A stretch of 64,000 nt of DNA from Eutreptiella sp. 'Long Island Sound 2002' (lineage: Eukaryota > Euglenozoa > Euglenophyceae > Eutreptiales > Eutreptiaceae): assembly GCA_964036045.1 (NCBI GenBank), contig OZ038382.1, positions 140,442,961-140,506,960 on the forward strand, written 5' to 3'. The translations under genes and the position numbers were made by a program. This document shows, in pieces, positions 13,273 through 23,189 of this stretch. The stretch's first letter is position 1; every line of letters begins with the position of its first letter. The notes beneath the pieces were generated by a model. It had not been told where the DNA came from. It did no database searches and was given only the letters and a program-made list of their open reading frames with translations.

Positions 13273-14838
13273 GAGCACACAGGGAGGAAGTGGAGAAGTG
13301 AGCCAGAGCAGAAGAGGACAGAAACAAGGCGGAGGCGGCAAACGGCCAAACGCAAGCGGATGAGGAGCGACAGCAGAAGTAACCTTCCAAAGTTCTGCAG
13401 TTCCTCTCTCTCAATTCTGTGCATACATATCGCGTTTATTTCTCTCCGACTGACCGAGATGGGAGTTCTTTTTTTTGCATGTCCCCGAGAGCGCACCGAA
13501 CAAGAGGAGGTGGAGAGGGGAGCTCCAAATACAGTGGAAGGGCGGTACTAGGGTCTAGGTACGCACCGACCAAAGCAAGCGGATGAGGAGCAACAGCAAA
13601 AGGTAACGTTCCAAAGTTATGCAGTTAGGGTCTGTGAATTCTGTGAATACATATCGCGTTAATTCCTCTCCCGATGACGGAGATGGTATTTTCATTTTTG
13701 CATGTCCCCGAGAGCGCACCAAACGAGAGGGGGCAAAGAGGCGAGACAGAGCGGAGTAGGACAGAAAAAAGGCAGAGGCAGTGCACCGACAAACACAAGC
13801 GGATGAGGAGCAACAGCAAAAGGTGACGTTCCAAAGTTGTGCAGTTAGGGTCTTTCAATTCTGTGCATGCATATCGCGTTAATTTCTCTCCGACTGACCG
13901 AGATGGGATTTTGATTTTTGCATGTCCCCAGGAGCGCACCGAACCAAAGGAAGCGGAGACGCGAGACAGAGCAGATGAGGACATACAAAAGGCGGAGGCG
14001 GCAAAGCGTCAAAAGCAACCGGATGAAGATCAAGAGCAAAAGGTAACCTTCCAGGAGACCACACGGAGTTCTGCAGTTACAGTCTGTCGATTCTGTGCAT
14101 ACTTATCGTGTTCATTTCTATCCAATTGACAGAGATCGGATTTTGCATTTTGCTTGTCCCCAGGTGCGCACCGAACGAGAGGAGGCAGACAGAAAGAAGG
14201 CGGAGGCAGCAAAGCGTCAAAAGCAAGTGGATGAGGAGCAACAGCAAACATTAACCATGCAAAATTCTGCAGTACCGCTCTCTCGATTCTGTGCATACGT
14301 ATCTTGTTCATTTCTTTCCAATTGACGGAGATCGGATTTTGTTTTTTGCATGTCCCCAGGAGCGCACCGAAAGAGAGGAGGCGGACAGAAAGAGGGCAGA
14401 GGCGTCAAAGCGTCAAAAGCAAGTGGATGAGGAGAAACAGCAAAACGTAACCATGCAAAAATCTGCAGTACCGGTCTCTCGATTCTGTGCATACGTATCC
14501 TGTTCATTTGTTTCCAATTGACGGAGATCGTTTTTAGTTTTTGGCATGTCCCCACGAGCTCACAGAACAAGAGGAGGCGGACAGAAAGCAGGCGGAGGCA
14601 GCAAAGCGTCAAAAGCAAGTGGATGAGCCGCAACAGCAAAAGGTAACCATCCAAAGTTTTGCAGTAACGCTCTCTCGATTCTGTGCATATGTATCATGTA
14701 CATTTCTTTCCAATTGACGGAGATCGGCTTTTGTTTTTTGCATGTCCCCAGGAGCACACAGAACGGGAGGAAGGGGAGAAGCGACAATAGAACCCGCAAA
14801 CGCAAAACGTCAACACGGCATCAGAACGCAACACCGAA
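13273..14838 (+). repeat. Serial array of about eight duplicated small exons
   Basis: Exon copies start at 13,273, ~13,489, 13,713, 13,932, 14,164, 14,360, 14,556 and 14,752. Spacing is ~220 bp at first and then exactly 196 bp three times. A full copy encodes a charged helix such as ERTEREEADRKRAEASKRQ followed by KQVDEEKQQ. Exon 4 is 111 bp (37 codons) and exons 5-7 are 87 bp (29 codons), so inclusion or skipping keeps the frame. Introns of ~109 bp start GTAACC and end TGTCCCCAG. Decay is visible: exon 1 has TGA, exon 3 TAG, exon 5 has lost its GT donor, exon 7 has CAC for CAG at its acceptor, exon 8 has TAG at 14,788. Exon 2 carries an inserted antisense scrap of the 15.7-kb exon. Confidence 0.85.
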
Positions 14839-14999
14839 AGCGAGGGTCCCGACATTATCGCTCTTCCACCGCCTCCACCATTCAGCTCAAAGCAAACAGA
14901 GCCGCTCAAGCTTTTGGCATTCCTGCCACTGTACCCCTCAGCAAAATGCAGGATGATCCGCCTGTCCAACAGCCACCACACCAGCCACTCTTCAAACGC

Positions 15000-15350
15000 T
15001 TGGCAACAGAGAACAGGATCCATGTGAGGTTTCATTGGTGTCAAAAAAGACGCAGAGTTGCGGGGTTCTGACAGTGTCATGCAGGCAGCCATGTGCTCTT
15101 GTGAGCTCCAAATACAGTGGCACAGCAGTACTTGGATGCAGGCACCAATCAGCGTTGTGGCAACCATTTCGCATACCACGCCACGTTGCTGTAGGCTTTT
15201 TTTTGATTTCATTTGTCCTAAGATGCTAGAACCTTCCAGACCGGCAGCCATGTGCTCTTGCGAGCTCCAAATACAATGGTAGGGCGGTAACAGGGTACAG
15301 GCACGGATCAGCGCTGTAGCAACTATTTCACATACCACTGCACGTTGCTG
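15000..15350 (-). repeat. Two inverted partial copies of the downstream core exon
   Basis: Read on the minus strand, 15,174-14,992 encodes CLHPSTAVPLYLELTRAHGC and then LCVFFDTNE. This parallels the plus-strand core exon at about 15,745-15,860 (PDPSTALPLYLELARAHGC, LCVLFDANE). A second, shorter inverted copy lies at about 15,237-15,340. Both sit in a ~165-bp direct duplication that also repeats the intron end ttgtcctaag/atgct. A further scrap is at about 13,521-13,560. Confidence 0.75.
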
Positions 15351-15381
15351 TAGGCTGTTTTTGGATTTTCCTTTTCCTAAG

Positions 15382-16437
15382 ATGCTACAATCCTCCAGAC
15401 CCGGACGGCCCAAACTGCCTGAATGGCAGCTTTCACAGAGATCTCTGGCCAACAGAAGGAGTCTTGCGAGGTCGTATGCAAAGCAGTTGCATTGCGGGCA
15501 CCTGATTGCGGAGCATGAAGTCAAGCGATCACTCAATCGAGACAGACTGAGGGCAAGACCGGCCACATTTGAGCAATTGAGGGGAACCCTCATTGCAAAG
15601 TCTACGACCCATGATGCATGGGAAGATTCCATTCACGCGGGCAGAAATAATGATGGCAATGGTCAGGGGGTGTATAGGACAGGCGTGACCAATCTCATGC
15701 AGCTTTTGACAGCTGACATGGGGATTGCCACCACACCGGTAGGTGCGTATCCAGATCCAAGTACCGCCCTTCCACTGTATTTGGAGCTCGCAAGAGCACA
15801 TGGCTGCGTGCATGGCGCTGACAGAGGCCCGCAGCTCTGCGTTCTCTTTGACGCCAATGAAATGTACGAGCGCCGCAAATGCCAGGTGCTGAGCGTACAT
15901 CTACCGGAAGCACGTGAGCCACAGCAACTTCGTCTGCAACTTCCCCTCGCGGAGGACCCGGACCAGGACGATCACACGACCACCTCGTCGCAGTTTGAGC
16001 GCATGGACCTGCTTCCTGCCGTTGAAAGGGCGTTAGAGAGCGGCTGCGGTGGTGAAAGCATGGAGCTGGTTTTTTCTCCTGATTATGCAGCCTACTACCG
16101 AACCACAGGGACGCCTCCACCAACAGCAGATTGCTGTTGCGTGGAGTGCTATGGTTCAAAAAAACTGTGGAAGCGCCCTGACTAGATTCGGAAGCCTTTG
16201 CCGGATTTTCACAACTACCCATCACGCTGCGCTCCCTTCTTTCGCCTTATGAAATGTCGCCTCAACAGGGTGTATGATGTACACCACTGCAACCATCACC
16301 TGTTGGCAAACGGGCTGATCCACCTCCTGTGGTTGTGGACCAGAGCAAACCTGCCTGAGGAATACATTGTCCAATTGAAGACAATTTTGGGGGAGCATTT
16401 TACGCGCTTTCCGTACTACCCACGCTTCAAAGAAGCT
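15382..16437 (+). pseudogene. Core exon of the 11-kb element gene
   Basis: After a TTTTCCTAAG acceptor the frame reads MLQSSRPGRPKLPEWQLSQR and stays open to a TAG at 16,183. The same frame then continues (IRKPLPDFHNYPS...) through DVHHCNHHLLANGLIHLLW to about 16,430. Notable parts are a basic start, LCVLFDANEMYERRKCQ in the middle, an acidic patch (EDPDQDDH), a Cys cluster (ADCCCVECYG) and a His-rich helical segment. A Gln codon in place of the TAG would restore one exon of about 350 codons. The layout (a D-containing core followed by a helical His-rich region) recalls large eukaryotic transposase-like proteins, but no catalytic triad can be assigned with confidence. Confidence 0.5.
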
Positions 16438-16438
16438 A

Positions 16439-16999
16439 TTGGCAAAAGGGACTGGTCACCCCCAACACATTGTCACGAAGGATATCCTGAAGGAGGATTC
16501 TTTTTGGAGAGCCCTGGCTGATCTGTTCCCACGAACGGCAAATGGTCTCACAGTCAAACAGAACGGTGAGATTCTGCAGGATCCAATAAACCGATATTTG
16601 AAACTGATGCGCATTCTGATGGTCAAACTGAACAGCTGGAATCCGGAGGTTGTTGACCAGCGTCATGACATGTGCCGTGAAACACACCAGCTCTTTTAAG
16701 ACCTCGGCTTTCACCTGCGCTGGTTTGGAGTCCCAAATTATTATTGTTTGGAGCACTACACCCCCCGGCTGCGCAAACATGGCAACCTCGTGGGCATGTC
16801 ATCGGAGGGGGGCGAGCATGTCGCCCAGCCCCACTCCAAGATTGTGCAAAACCGCCCCTGTCACCCACGAGGGAAATGCCCAGTGGGTCTGTTGGAGATC
16901 ATGAAGCAGGTCAGGCTCTGGTTAGGGCTGTGGAGGCAAGGCTGGCTGTCTCCAACTCTCTCGTACACGCATGAACCGAAATCGCCAGCTGACAATTAG
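16439..16999 (+). pseudogene. Core continuation after a frame slip
   Basis: The frame changes near 16,440 and continues as AKGTGHPQHIVTKDILKED, then ALADLFPRTANGLT, a TAA at 16,697, then DLGFHLRWFGVPNYYCLEHY and RKHGNLVGMSSEGGEHV. The last part resembles a segment found in many uncharacterised transposase-like proteins: a hydrophobic helix, then H...G-x-L...S-x-x-G-x-E. A donor-like GTCAGG near 16,909 or GTATAC at 17,002 may end the exon. Confidence 0.5.
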
Positions 17000-17177
17000 C
17001 GGTATACCACCTTCTTGCCACCACATCCCTTGGCTTGTGATATATATACTACGTTTGGCCATTCTTGCTAATGTTGCTAATGTTTCATTGTTTATGGATT
17101 GGGGTAGATTTTGGAACGTATTCATGCTGATATTTTCAGTACCCCTCTGTATCTCTCTCCCCTTTTGTCGTCCACAG

Positions 17178-18011
17178 GATCCATTGAAGAGAGCCAATGG
17201 GGTGGCGGTGGCGTTGATGAAGCCCCTGATTGACGCAATTCAGAAATTGGGCAGAAGTCTGTGGTACGACGTGACTGGCAGCTCAAGGGACTGTGGAATC
17301 CCCGCTGCTGACATCATCAGGCATCTTGAGCTGATCTGCCCTGTGCTCGGAATGGCTTGCCCCGGTGCTGCCAAAGTGATAACGCTCACAGATGATCCGG
17401 TCCACCGTCAGCTGGTTAACATGGAGAGCGTGCTAATGATTTGTCTTGTGTGCTGGGGCCGAAAGGCCAGTCATTTTTGCGTAATGCATACTCTTGACAC
17501 AATTCAGTACAGCGCAACCCGTCTGTCACTGTCACCAGGTGACACTGTCTTTCTGCTAGTTGAGAAGCACTGGATGCTGCCAGAGTCGTGTCCAGGCATT
17601 AATTTTTTTGCTGCCATACCATTCTCAAATTCGCAAAATGCACCATTCGTGCCCGACGATAGCTGTTGGATCACCAAACATTTACGGCGGTCCAGTGTGA
17701 CCTGGAGTGACCTGCAGCACGGTGACACTGTGCAGATGTATGACGGCCTAAGCAATGCTTCAGTTCTGCTGCACACTCAGTTGTTGTGGAGGTCCACTGT
17801 GTGTTGTTCCGGTCTGTCGCAAAAAGGGCAGTTCCTGTTCCCAGGCAGGTGGACAGTCCAGCTTGAACGGGGCGTCACTGTTTTAGTATTAGCCGTGGTT
17901 ACTACCAATCCAGCTTCCTGGGATGTCATCGGCGTCTGTGCATCCTGCTGTACGGCAGTGCAGGCAGACTTCAGACTCGGAATCCAGCCTCAGAGAAATT
18001 GCCCCGGCTGA
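17178..18011 (+). pseudogene. Second globular exon of the element gene
   Basis: A pyrimidine-rich tract and CAG at 17,175-17,177 precede an open frame starting DPLKRANGVAVALMKPL and running 278 codons to a TGA at 18,009. It is rich in Cys, Trp and hydrophobic residues, with beta-strand-like segments (GDTVFLLVEKHW, HGDTVQMYDGLSNASVLLH). No family is recognised. Another frame takes over near 17,990 and leads into the Lys/Pro-rich region. Confidence 0.5.
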
Positions 18012-18049
18012 CAAGCAGGGCTGCAAAGCAGGGAAGACCTGGATGGAAT

Positions 18050-18618
18050 GTTTGTATTCTGGGCAGTGCATTTATTTACAGGTTTTTCAGAGGTGTCAGT
18101 CCTGCGGTCCGCACCAGGCCAAGCGTGAACTGGCATATGAGGAAAGTCGGCGGAGCACAGGTCTCTCTGAGATCACAAACCTCAGTACCACAGCGGTGAA
18201 GAAGAAATCTGTCACTACGGATGGGAAACCGAAACCGAACCCGAAACAGAATTGAACCACAAAGCCACCACCAAAATAGAAACGAAAACCGAAACCAAAA
18301 CCAAAACCAAAACCAAAAGGCCAGAAGAACGACAGTCCACCAAGCAAAAAGCCGAAGAAGGAAGAGAGCGGCAGTGGGACGGTAAAAGAAAAAGCTGACC
18401 CTGTTCAGCGGCTCTTGGCTGCACTGCAACAAACAACCCAACAACAAAACAACCGAAAAAGCCCCCTGAAGCGCAAACGCGTAAAGGTAAAGGTAAAAAA
18501 AGTGAAAATACGAGAAAAAAAGGAAGGGTTAAATGGGAGTCAGGAGAGCACATGTCTGAGCAGGTGTCTCAGGTGTCTCAACAGGAGTCTTGGAATCCAC
18601 CTGGGCAGGTGTTCCAGC

Positions 18619-18659
<41 letters not shown>

Positions 18660-18929
18660 CGGCTGCAGATGCAGATGCAGACCCAAGTGCAGCAGCAGCA
18701 GCAGCACCAGCAGATGCACCAGCAGGCCCAGCAGCAGCAGCAGCAGCAGCAGAATATGGGTCCTTTGCAAATGAACATGCCAGTTGCCATACCAATGGCC
18801 ATGCCAATACCAGCCATGAACATGCACCACCACCAAATGCCCATGCAGCCCATGCAACCCATGCAGCAGCTTTGTTCGACCATGAACAGCATGCAGCCCT
18901 CTGGTTTTCCAATGCAGCGGCACTATTAG
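18050..18929 (+). pseudogene. Lys/Pro-rich and Gln/Met-rich C-terminal tail
   Basis: One frame gives a KPKPKPKPKG-type stretch (18,240-18,330), a Lys/Ser-rich segment and RLLAALQQTTQQQNN. Near 18,540 the coding frame shifts to EHMSEQVSQVSQQESW, then a CAG-repeat Gln tract (18,617-18,760) with one TAG at 18,630. It ends in a Met/Pro/Gln-rich tail (QMNMPVAIPMAMPIPAMNM) that stops at 18,927-18,929. The CAG microsatellite also produces Ala- and Ser-runs in the other frames. An A8 run near 18,513 is a likely site of the frame slip. Confidence 0.55.
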
Positions 18930-19075
18930 CAGCGCCTGCATATATGTCTTTTCTTTTTTTCCCTTTCCAAAAAAAGACTTTGTGCTCTATAGAGCTTGGA
19001 GACTTAAGTTTATTGCTGTGTTTGTGAATACAGCAGGACTATATCTCTGGAAGTGCAGATGCCTCAGCTCTGTGT

Positions 19076-20075
19076 TCATTATGCACTTTGTGCGATGTTG
19101 AACTGATTGAGAGAACCAGATGCTCAGATGCTCAGAGTGGTGCGGCTTGTTGCGATCGTCCTTTGTTTTCATTACCATTGGTGGTTCCTCTGATTGGAAT
19201 GCACAAACGTTTTGTAGGATAATTGACGACCGCCGAGGTCGGGGACGGACCCACTGAAACGTGTTGGCAGTTGTTTTGGGTCAACTTATCGGGGGTTGCA
19301 GGGACGCCAGCACAAGAAAAGAAATCAGTTTTTGCCCAAAAATGGCCACGAATTGCCAATTTTGTGCCGAAAGCAGTGTTTGTTTTGGTATTCATTACGC
19401 ACTTTGTGCGATGTTGAACTGATTGAGAGAACCAGATGCTCAGACGCTCAGAGTGGTGGGGCTCGTTGCGATTGTCCTTTGTTTTTATTATCATTTGTGG
19501 TTCCTTGGATTTGAATGCACGAACGTTTTGTAGGATGATGGGCAACCGCAGGCGTCGGGGACGGACCCACTGAAACGTGTTTCCAGTTGTATTCGAGCAA
19601 CCTATCGAGCGTTGCAGGGCCGCCAGCACAAAAATAAAACAGTTTTCGTCCCAAAATGGTCTAAAGTTGCCATTTGTTGCCGAAAATAGTGTTCTTCTGG
19701 CCGGGGTCATGAGTTGTAGGGGCCCATACCCTATTGTGAGGGTGCCTGACCCACTGTCGCATGTTTGGAATTGTATTGGAGCAAACCATTGGGGGTTCCA
19801 GGGCCGCCAGCACAAAAAAAACAGTTTTCGCCCAAAAATGGCCAAAAAATGTCACTTTTGTGCCGAAAATAGTGGTTTTTGGCCAGGGCCGTGAGATGTT
19901 GGGCCCCATACCCTATTCTGATGGTGCCCAACCAACCAAAATGTGTTCAGAGTCGTATTGGAGCATTTTATGGGGTGTTGCAGGGCCGCCAGCACCAAAA
20001 GAATCAGCTTTCGTCCAAAAATGGCAAAAAAATCCCAAATTTTGGCTAAAAACAATGTATTTTTGGAGAACAATT
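19076..20075. repeat. Subterminal repeats of the 11-kb element
   Basis: A ~315-bp unit is tandemly duplicated: cactttgtgcgatgttgaac recurs at about 19,084 and 19,399. A shorter block, containing gggccgccagcacaaaa followed by ttttcgcccaaaaatggcc, occurs at about 19,288, 19,606, 19,789 and 19,977; the last three are spaced about 185 bp. Repeats just inside the TIR are common transposase-binding regions in large DNA transposons; that role is inference here. Confidence 0.8.
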
Positions 20076-20199
20076 GGGTAAGAGGAACCCGCCTCTCCTA
20101 TTTGGGGGGTGTATGATTACAAAAAAAAATTTTCTTTGGTCGCATTGGGCACAAAACCTATTTTCATGGTTTTTTTTGTGCCTATACTATACTGTACAA

Positions 20200-20380
20200 G
20201 TACACTGGTGTGCAGCACTGTTCTGCAGCACCACCCCAGAGAAGACAAAAATACTCGGAAATAGGCCAAATTCCAGGGTTTTTGATGGTTTAGAAGAACG
20301 CTGGGGCACTGTTCTGCAGGACCAGCCCAGAGCAGGCAAAAACACCCCAAATAGGTCAAGCTTCAGGGTTTTTGATATTT
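20200..20380. repeat. Short ~92-bp duplication near the right end
   Basis: The text cactgttctgcag...ccagagaagacaaaaa...ccagggtttttgat at about 20,215-20,290 is repeated, with changes, at about 20,307-20,375. Confidence 0.65.
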
Positions 20381-20503
20381 ATGAACAAACCCCGGGTAAG
20401 AGGACCCCCCCCATTTCTTTTTGGGCCGTAGAAACCAAAAAAATAGGTCATTTTACGCGAAAGTCCCCTTTTTGATGACTTTTTGAATTTTGGGAAAAAC
20501 AGC

Positions 20504-20520
20504 TGCTAAAATCATAGGTG
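20504..20520 (-). repeat. Right terminal inverted repeat of the 11-kb element
   Basis: TGCTAAAATCATAGGTG is the perfect reverse complement of 9,479-9,495. It is followed directly by resumed array sequence (ggcaggataggaactg). Confidence 0.85.
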
Positions 20521-22975
20521 GGCAGGATAGGAACTGAGAACAATGAGATCCCTCAACTCACCACTAAACCTAAAGGCATAGGCTCGGCGGATCAAAGATA
20601 CACAAAAGCAACACCGTGGACTAGTCTACATATAAGACCACAAACAGGTATATGTTGTTCGCCATGACCAGTATTAACCCCTTGCTCGACCCGCAATCCC
20701 ACCAACAGACTTTAGAGCGTTGGATCACTTCGAGGTAATATTGGCACTCGTGGGAGGGAGATGACACTGCACCATGACAAGCGTACACAGGAACAATGAA
20801 CAAGGGAGACCTTTGTTTTGAACGTTTTTGGTTTCAAACATTCTTTCTTGTTTTGTGGGGGGTCCGGTATTCAGAATCCGGTTCCAGGCAGGGGATGAGC
20901 TCAAACAATTTTTGCCGTCGCGTCTGGTTTGCGATAATATCTTGATGGATGCGATTGGAATATCCCAAGATGCCCAGAACGAGGAGAAATCAGAAAAACG
21001 ACCTCTAGCAAAAGTAGTAGCATTGGTTAATAAAAATAGCACATGGGAAATACTGAAATCTCCAAACTGAGGGCCCCTGGAGGGAAACACACCTCAGCAA
21101 TGTAACCCTGACACCTATCACGTGGCTGCGGACTGGGGTCAACTGCAAAATGGGGCCGGTGGGCACAAGTTCTGAAAGTAAGAAATTTGCTACCAAAAAA
21201 AGAACAAGTGTGCTAAAAATAGAACCTGCTGTACTAAAAATGAGACTAGCACTTCAGGTGGGAAACAGAGCATTGTCACCTGCTCCGAAAGACATAAAGA
21301 GCACTAGAAGATTCCAGTTGTTCCCCTGGCCCTTCCCCCATTGTCGGAGGGTACCACATACACCTTGGCCATCTGCCCAAGTAATCAGGGGGAGGTAGGA
21401 TAGAGACTGAAAAGAATGAGGTCCCTCCAGTCACCATTAAACCTACAGGCATAGGCTCGGCGACCAGCACTTCCCCCTTGCTCGATCCGCACTTTCACCA
21501 ACAGACTTTGAAGCATTGGATCACTTCCAGGCGATATTAACACTCGTGGAAGGGAGATGACACTGCACCATGACAAGCGTACCCACGAATAATGAAGAAT
21601 TGAGAAAGCTTTTTTTGGAACTTTTTGTTTTTGAATATTCCCTTTTTTTCCTTGGGTCTAGTATTCTGAATCCAGTTCCAATATGAGGTCAATCAGACGT
21701 CGCCATCGTGTCCAGCTTGCGAAAATATGGTCGTGGATCCGGTCAGAATTTCCCAAGGTGCCCAAAATGCAGAGACATGACGAACCAAACGTAATATACA
21801 GAATACTACAATTTGTTACTAAAGGTGGCACATGCAGAAAGCTGAAATCTCCAAAATGAGAGACCTTGGAGGGAAAGGGACCTCACCTATGCAACCTTGA
21901 CACCTATCGGGTGGCTGCAGATTCGAATGAAATGCCAAACGGGCCCAGTGGGAACGAGTTATAAAAAAAGAAAATTTGCTACTAAAAAAACGACAAGTGT
22001 GCTGAAAATCGAACGTGTGGTACTAGAAAAAAATAGCACTTGTGGGGGTACTCAGAGCATTGTCACCTGCTCTGAAATACGCAAAGATCCCGGTCGTTCG
22101 CCTGGCACTTCCACCACTGTGGGAGGGTACCACATACACTGTGGCCCCCTGCACAAGTAATCAGGGGCAGGTAGGATAGGAAGTGAAAAGAATGGGGTCC
22201 CTCCAGTCACCACTAAACCTAAAGGCATAGGCTCCGTTGAACAAAGATAGACAAAAGCAACGTCGTCGACTAGTCTACAAATAAGACCGGGAAAAGATAT
22301 ATGATGCTCACCATGACCAGCGATAACCCCTTGCTGCACCTGCACTCGCCTCAACAGAATTGAGAGCATTGGATCAGTTCCAGCCGATATTAACAGTCGT
22401 GGGAGGCAGATGACACTGCGCCATGACAAGTGTACGCACGAACAATGAATAATGGGGAAGTTGTTTTTTGAACTATTTGTTTAAAATACTTTTTTGGGGG
22501 GTCCAGTATTCCGAATCCGGTTCTAGGCGCAAAATGAGTTCACAAGGATGTCCCCATCGCATCCAGCTTGCAAAAATATGGTCGTCGATCCGGTCACAAT
22601 GTCCCAAGGTGCCCACACTGTGGAGAAATGAGAAGAAAAATGTTCTATTGAAAATGGTAGCATTTGTTACCAAACATTGAACATGCAAAAAAGTGAAATC
22701 CCCATACTGAAGGACGCTGGTAACGAAGGGACCTCACCAATGCAACCGGGATTCCGACGAAATGCGAAACAAGGCCGGTGGGAACGAGTACTAAAAAGCA
22801 TTACTGCTACCAAAAATAGATCAAGTGTGCTGAAAGCAGAATGTGGCGTGCTAAAAGTAGAAATAGAATTTTGGGGGGGAACTCGCACAACCCGTGGTCC
22901 CCAGTGCGTCTCGCAACCTGCAAATAGGCCAAACCGCTCCAAAGAGTGGCAAAAAACAAAGAGATAAAAGAAAGT
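20521..22975. repeat. Tandem array B, continuation of the ~800-bp repeats
   Basis: The array resumes mid-unit at 20,521 and runs through about three units. Landmark cattgtcacctgctc is at 21,272 and 22,060 (788 bp apart); other blocks follow the order seen in array A. The array fades near 22,860-22,975, where new sequence begins. Minus-strand ORFs of ~125 codons recur at the same place in units (8,492-8,869 and 22,052-22,429) but have no recognised domain. Confidence 0.88.
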
Positions 22976-23189
22976 GGGTAAAGAGACCACATCAAATAAT
23001 TATCAACTTCATATCCCCGAAAGACACTGGAATTCCAACTTAGAAGTCTATGAAGGATTCCATATAGCGGGGGTGTCGCTCCCACCGATGCACTTACCAA
23101 AGGCTCCATGCAATACCCTGGGCATCAGACCCACATACCTATTCGACAGCTCCCCCTTAAACACAGAGTCCAGTGGGCTAAAAGAATGA

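Larger units (their letters stand above)
11990..18929 (+). pseudogene. Decayed multi-exon gene of the 11-kb element, possible transposase
   Basis: A coherent plus-strand coding path runs from an ATG at 11,990 or 12,034 to a stop near 18,929. It has an acidic/Lys-rich N-terminal region, a run of small duplicated exons, a ~360-residue globular core, a second globular region, a Lys/Pro-rich stretch and a Gln/Met-rich tail. Introns with GTAACC-type donors and CAG acceptors are visible. The path is broken by in-frame stops (13,2xx TGA, 13,76x TAG, 14,788 TAG, 16,183 TAG, 16,697 TAA, 18,253 TGA, 18,630 TAG) and at least one frame slip near 16,440. It lies within the TIRs, so it is the natural candidate for the element's own protein. 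Parts of the core resemble transposase-like proteins of eukaryotic mobile elements, but I cannot name the family. It could also be a captured host gene. Confidence 0.6.
9479..20520. mobile_element. 11,042-bp TIR-bounded DNA element inserted in the tandem array
   Basis: The left terminus CACCTATGATTTTAGCA (9,479-9,495) is the exact reverse complement of the right terminus at 20,504-20,520. Outside them the ~800-bp array is split within one unit: gtaatcagggggag lies on the left and ggcaggataggaactg on the right, while intact copies read gtaatcagggggaggtaggatagg. Removing 11,042 bp puts the next array landmark 873 bp after the previous one, which is the normal period. Inside are a satellite, a decayed multi-exon gene and subterminal repeats. 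The target duplication is unresolved (at most about 1 bp is visible). The 5'-CAC...GTG-3' ends would fit a CACTA-like group, but no superfamily can be assigned securely. Confidence 0.82.

Noticed and set aside
18529-19027. Poly-Ala, poly-Leu, poly-Cys and poly-Ser ORFs
   Set aside because: They are alternative-frame readings of the CAG microsatellite; only the Gln frame continues into a plausible tail with a stop.
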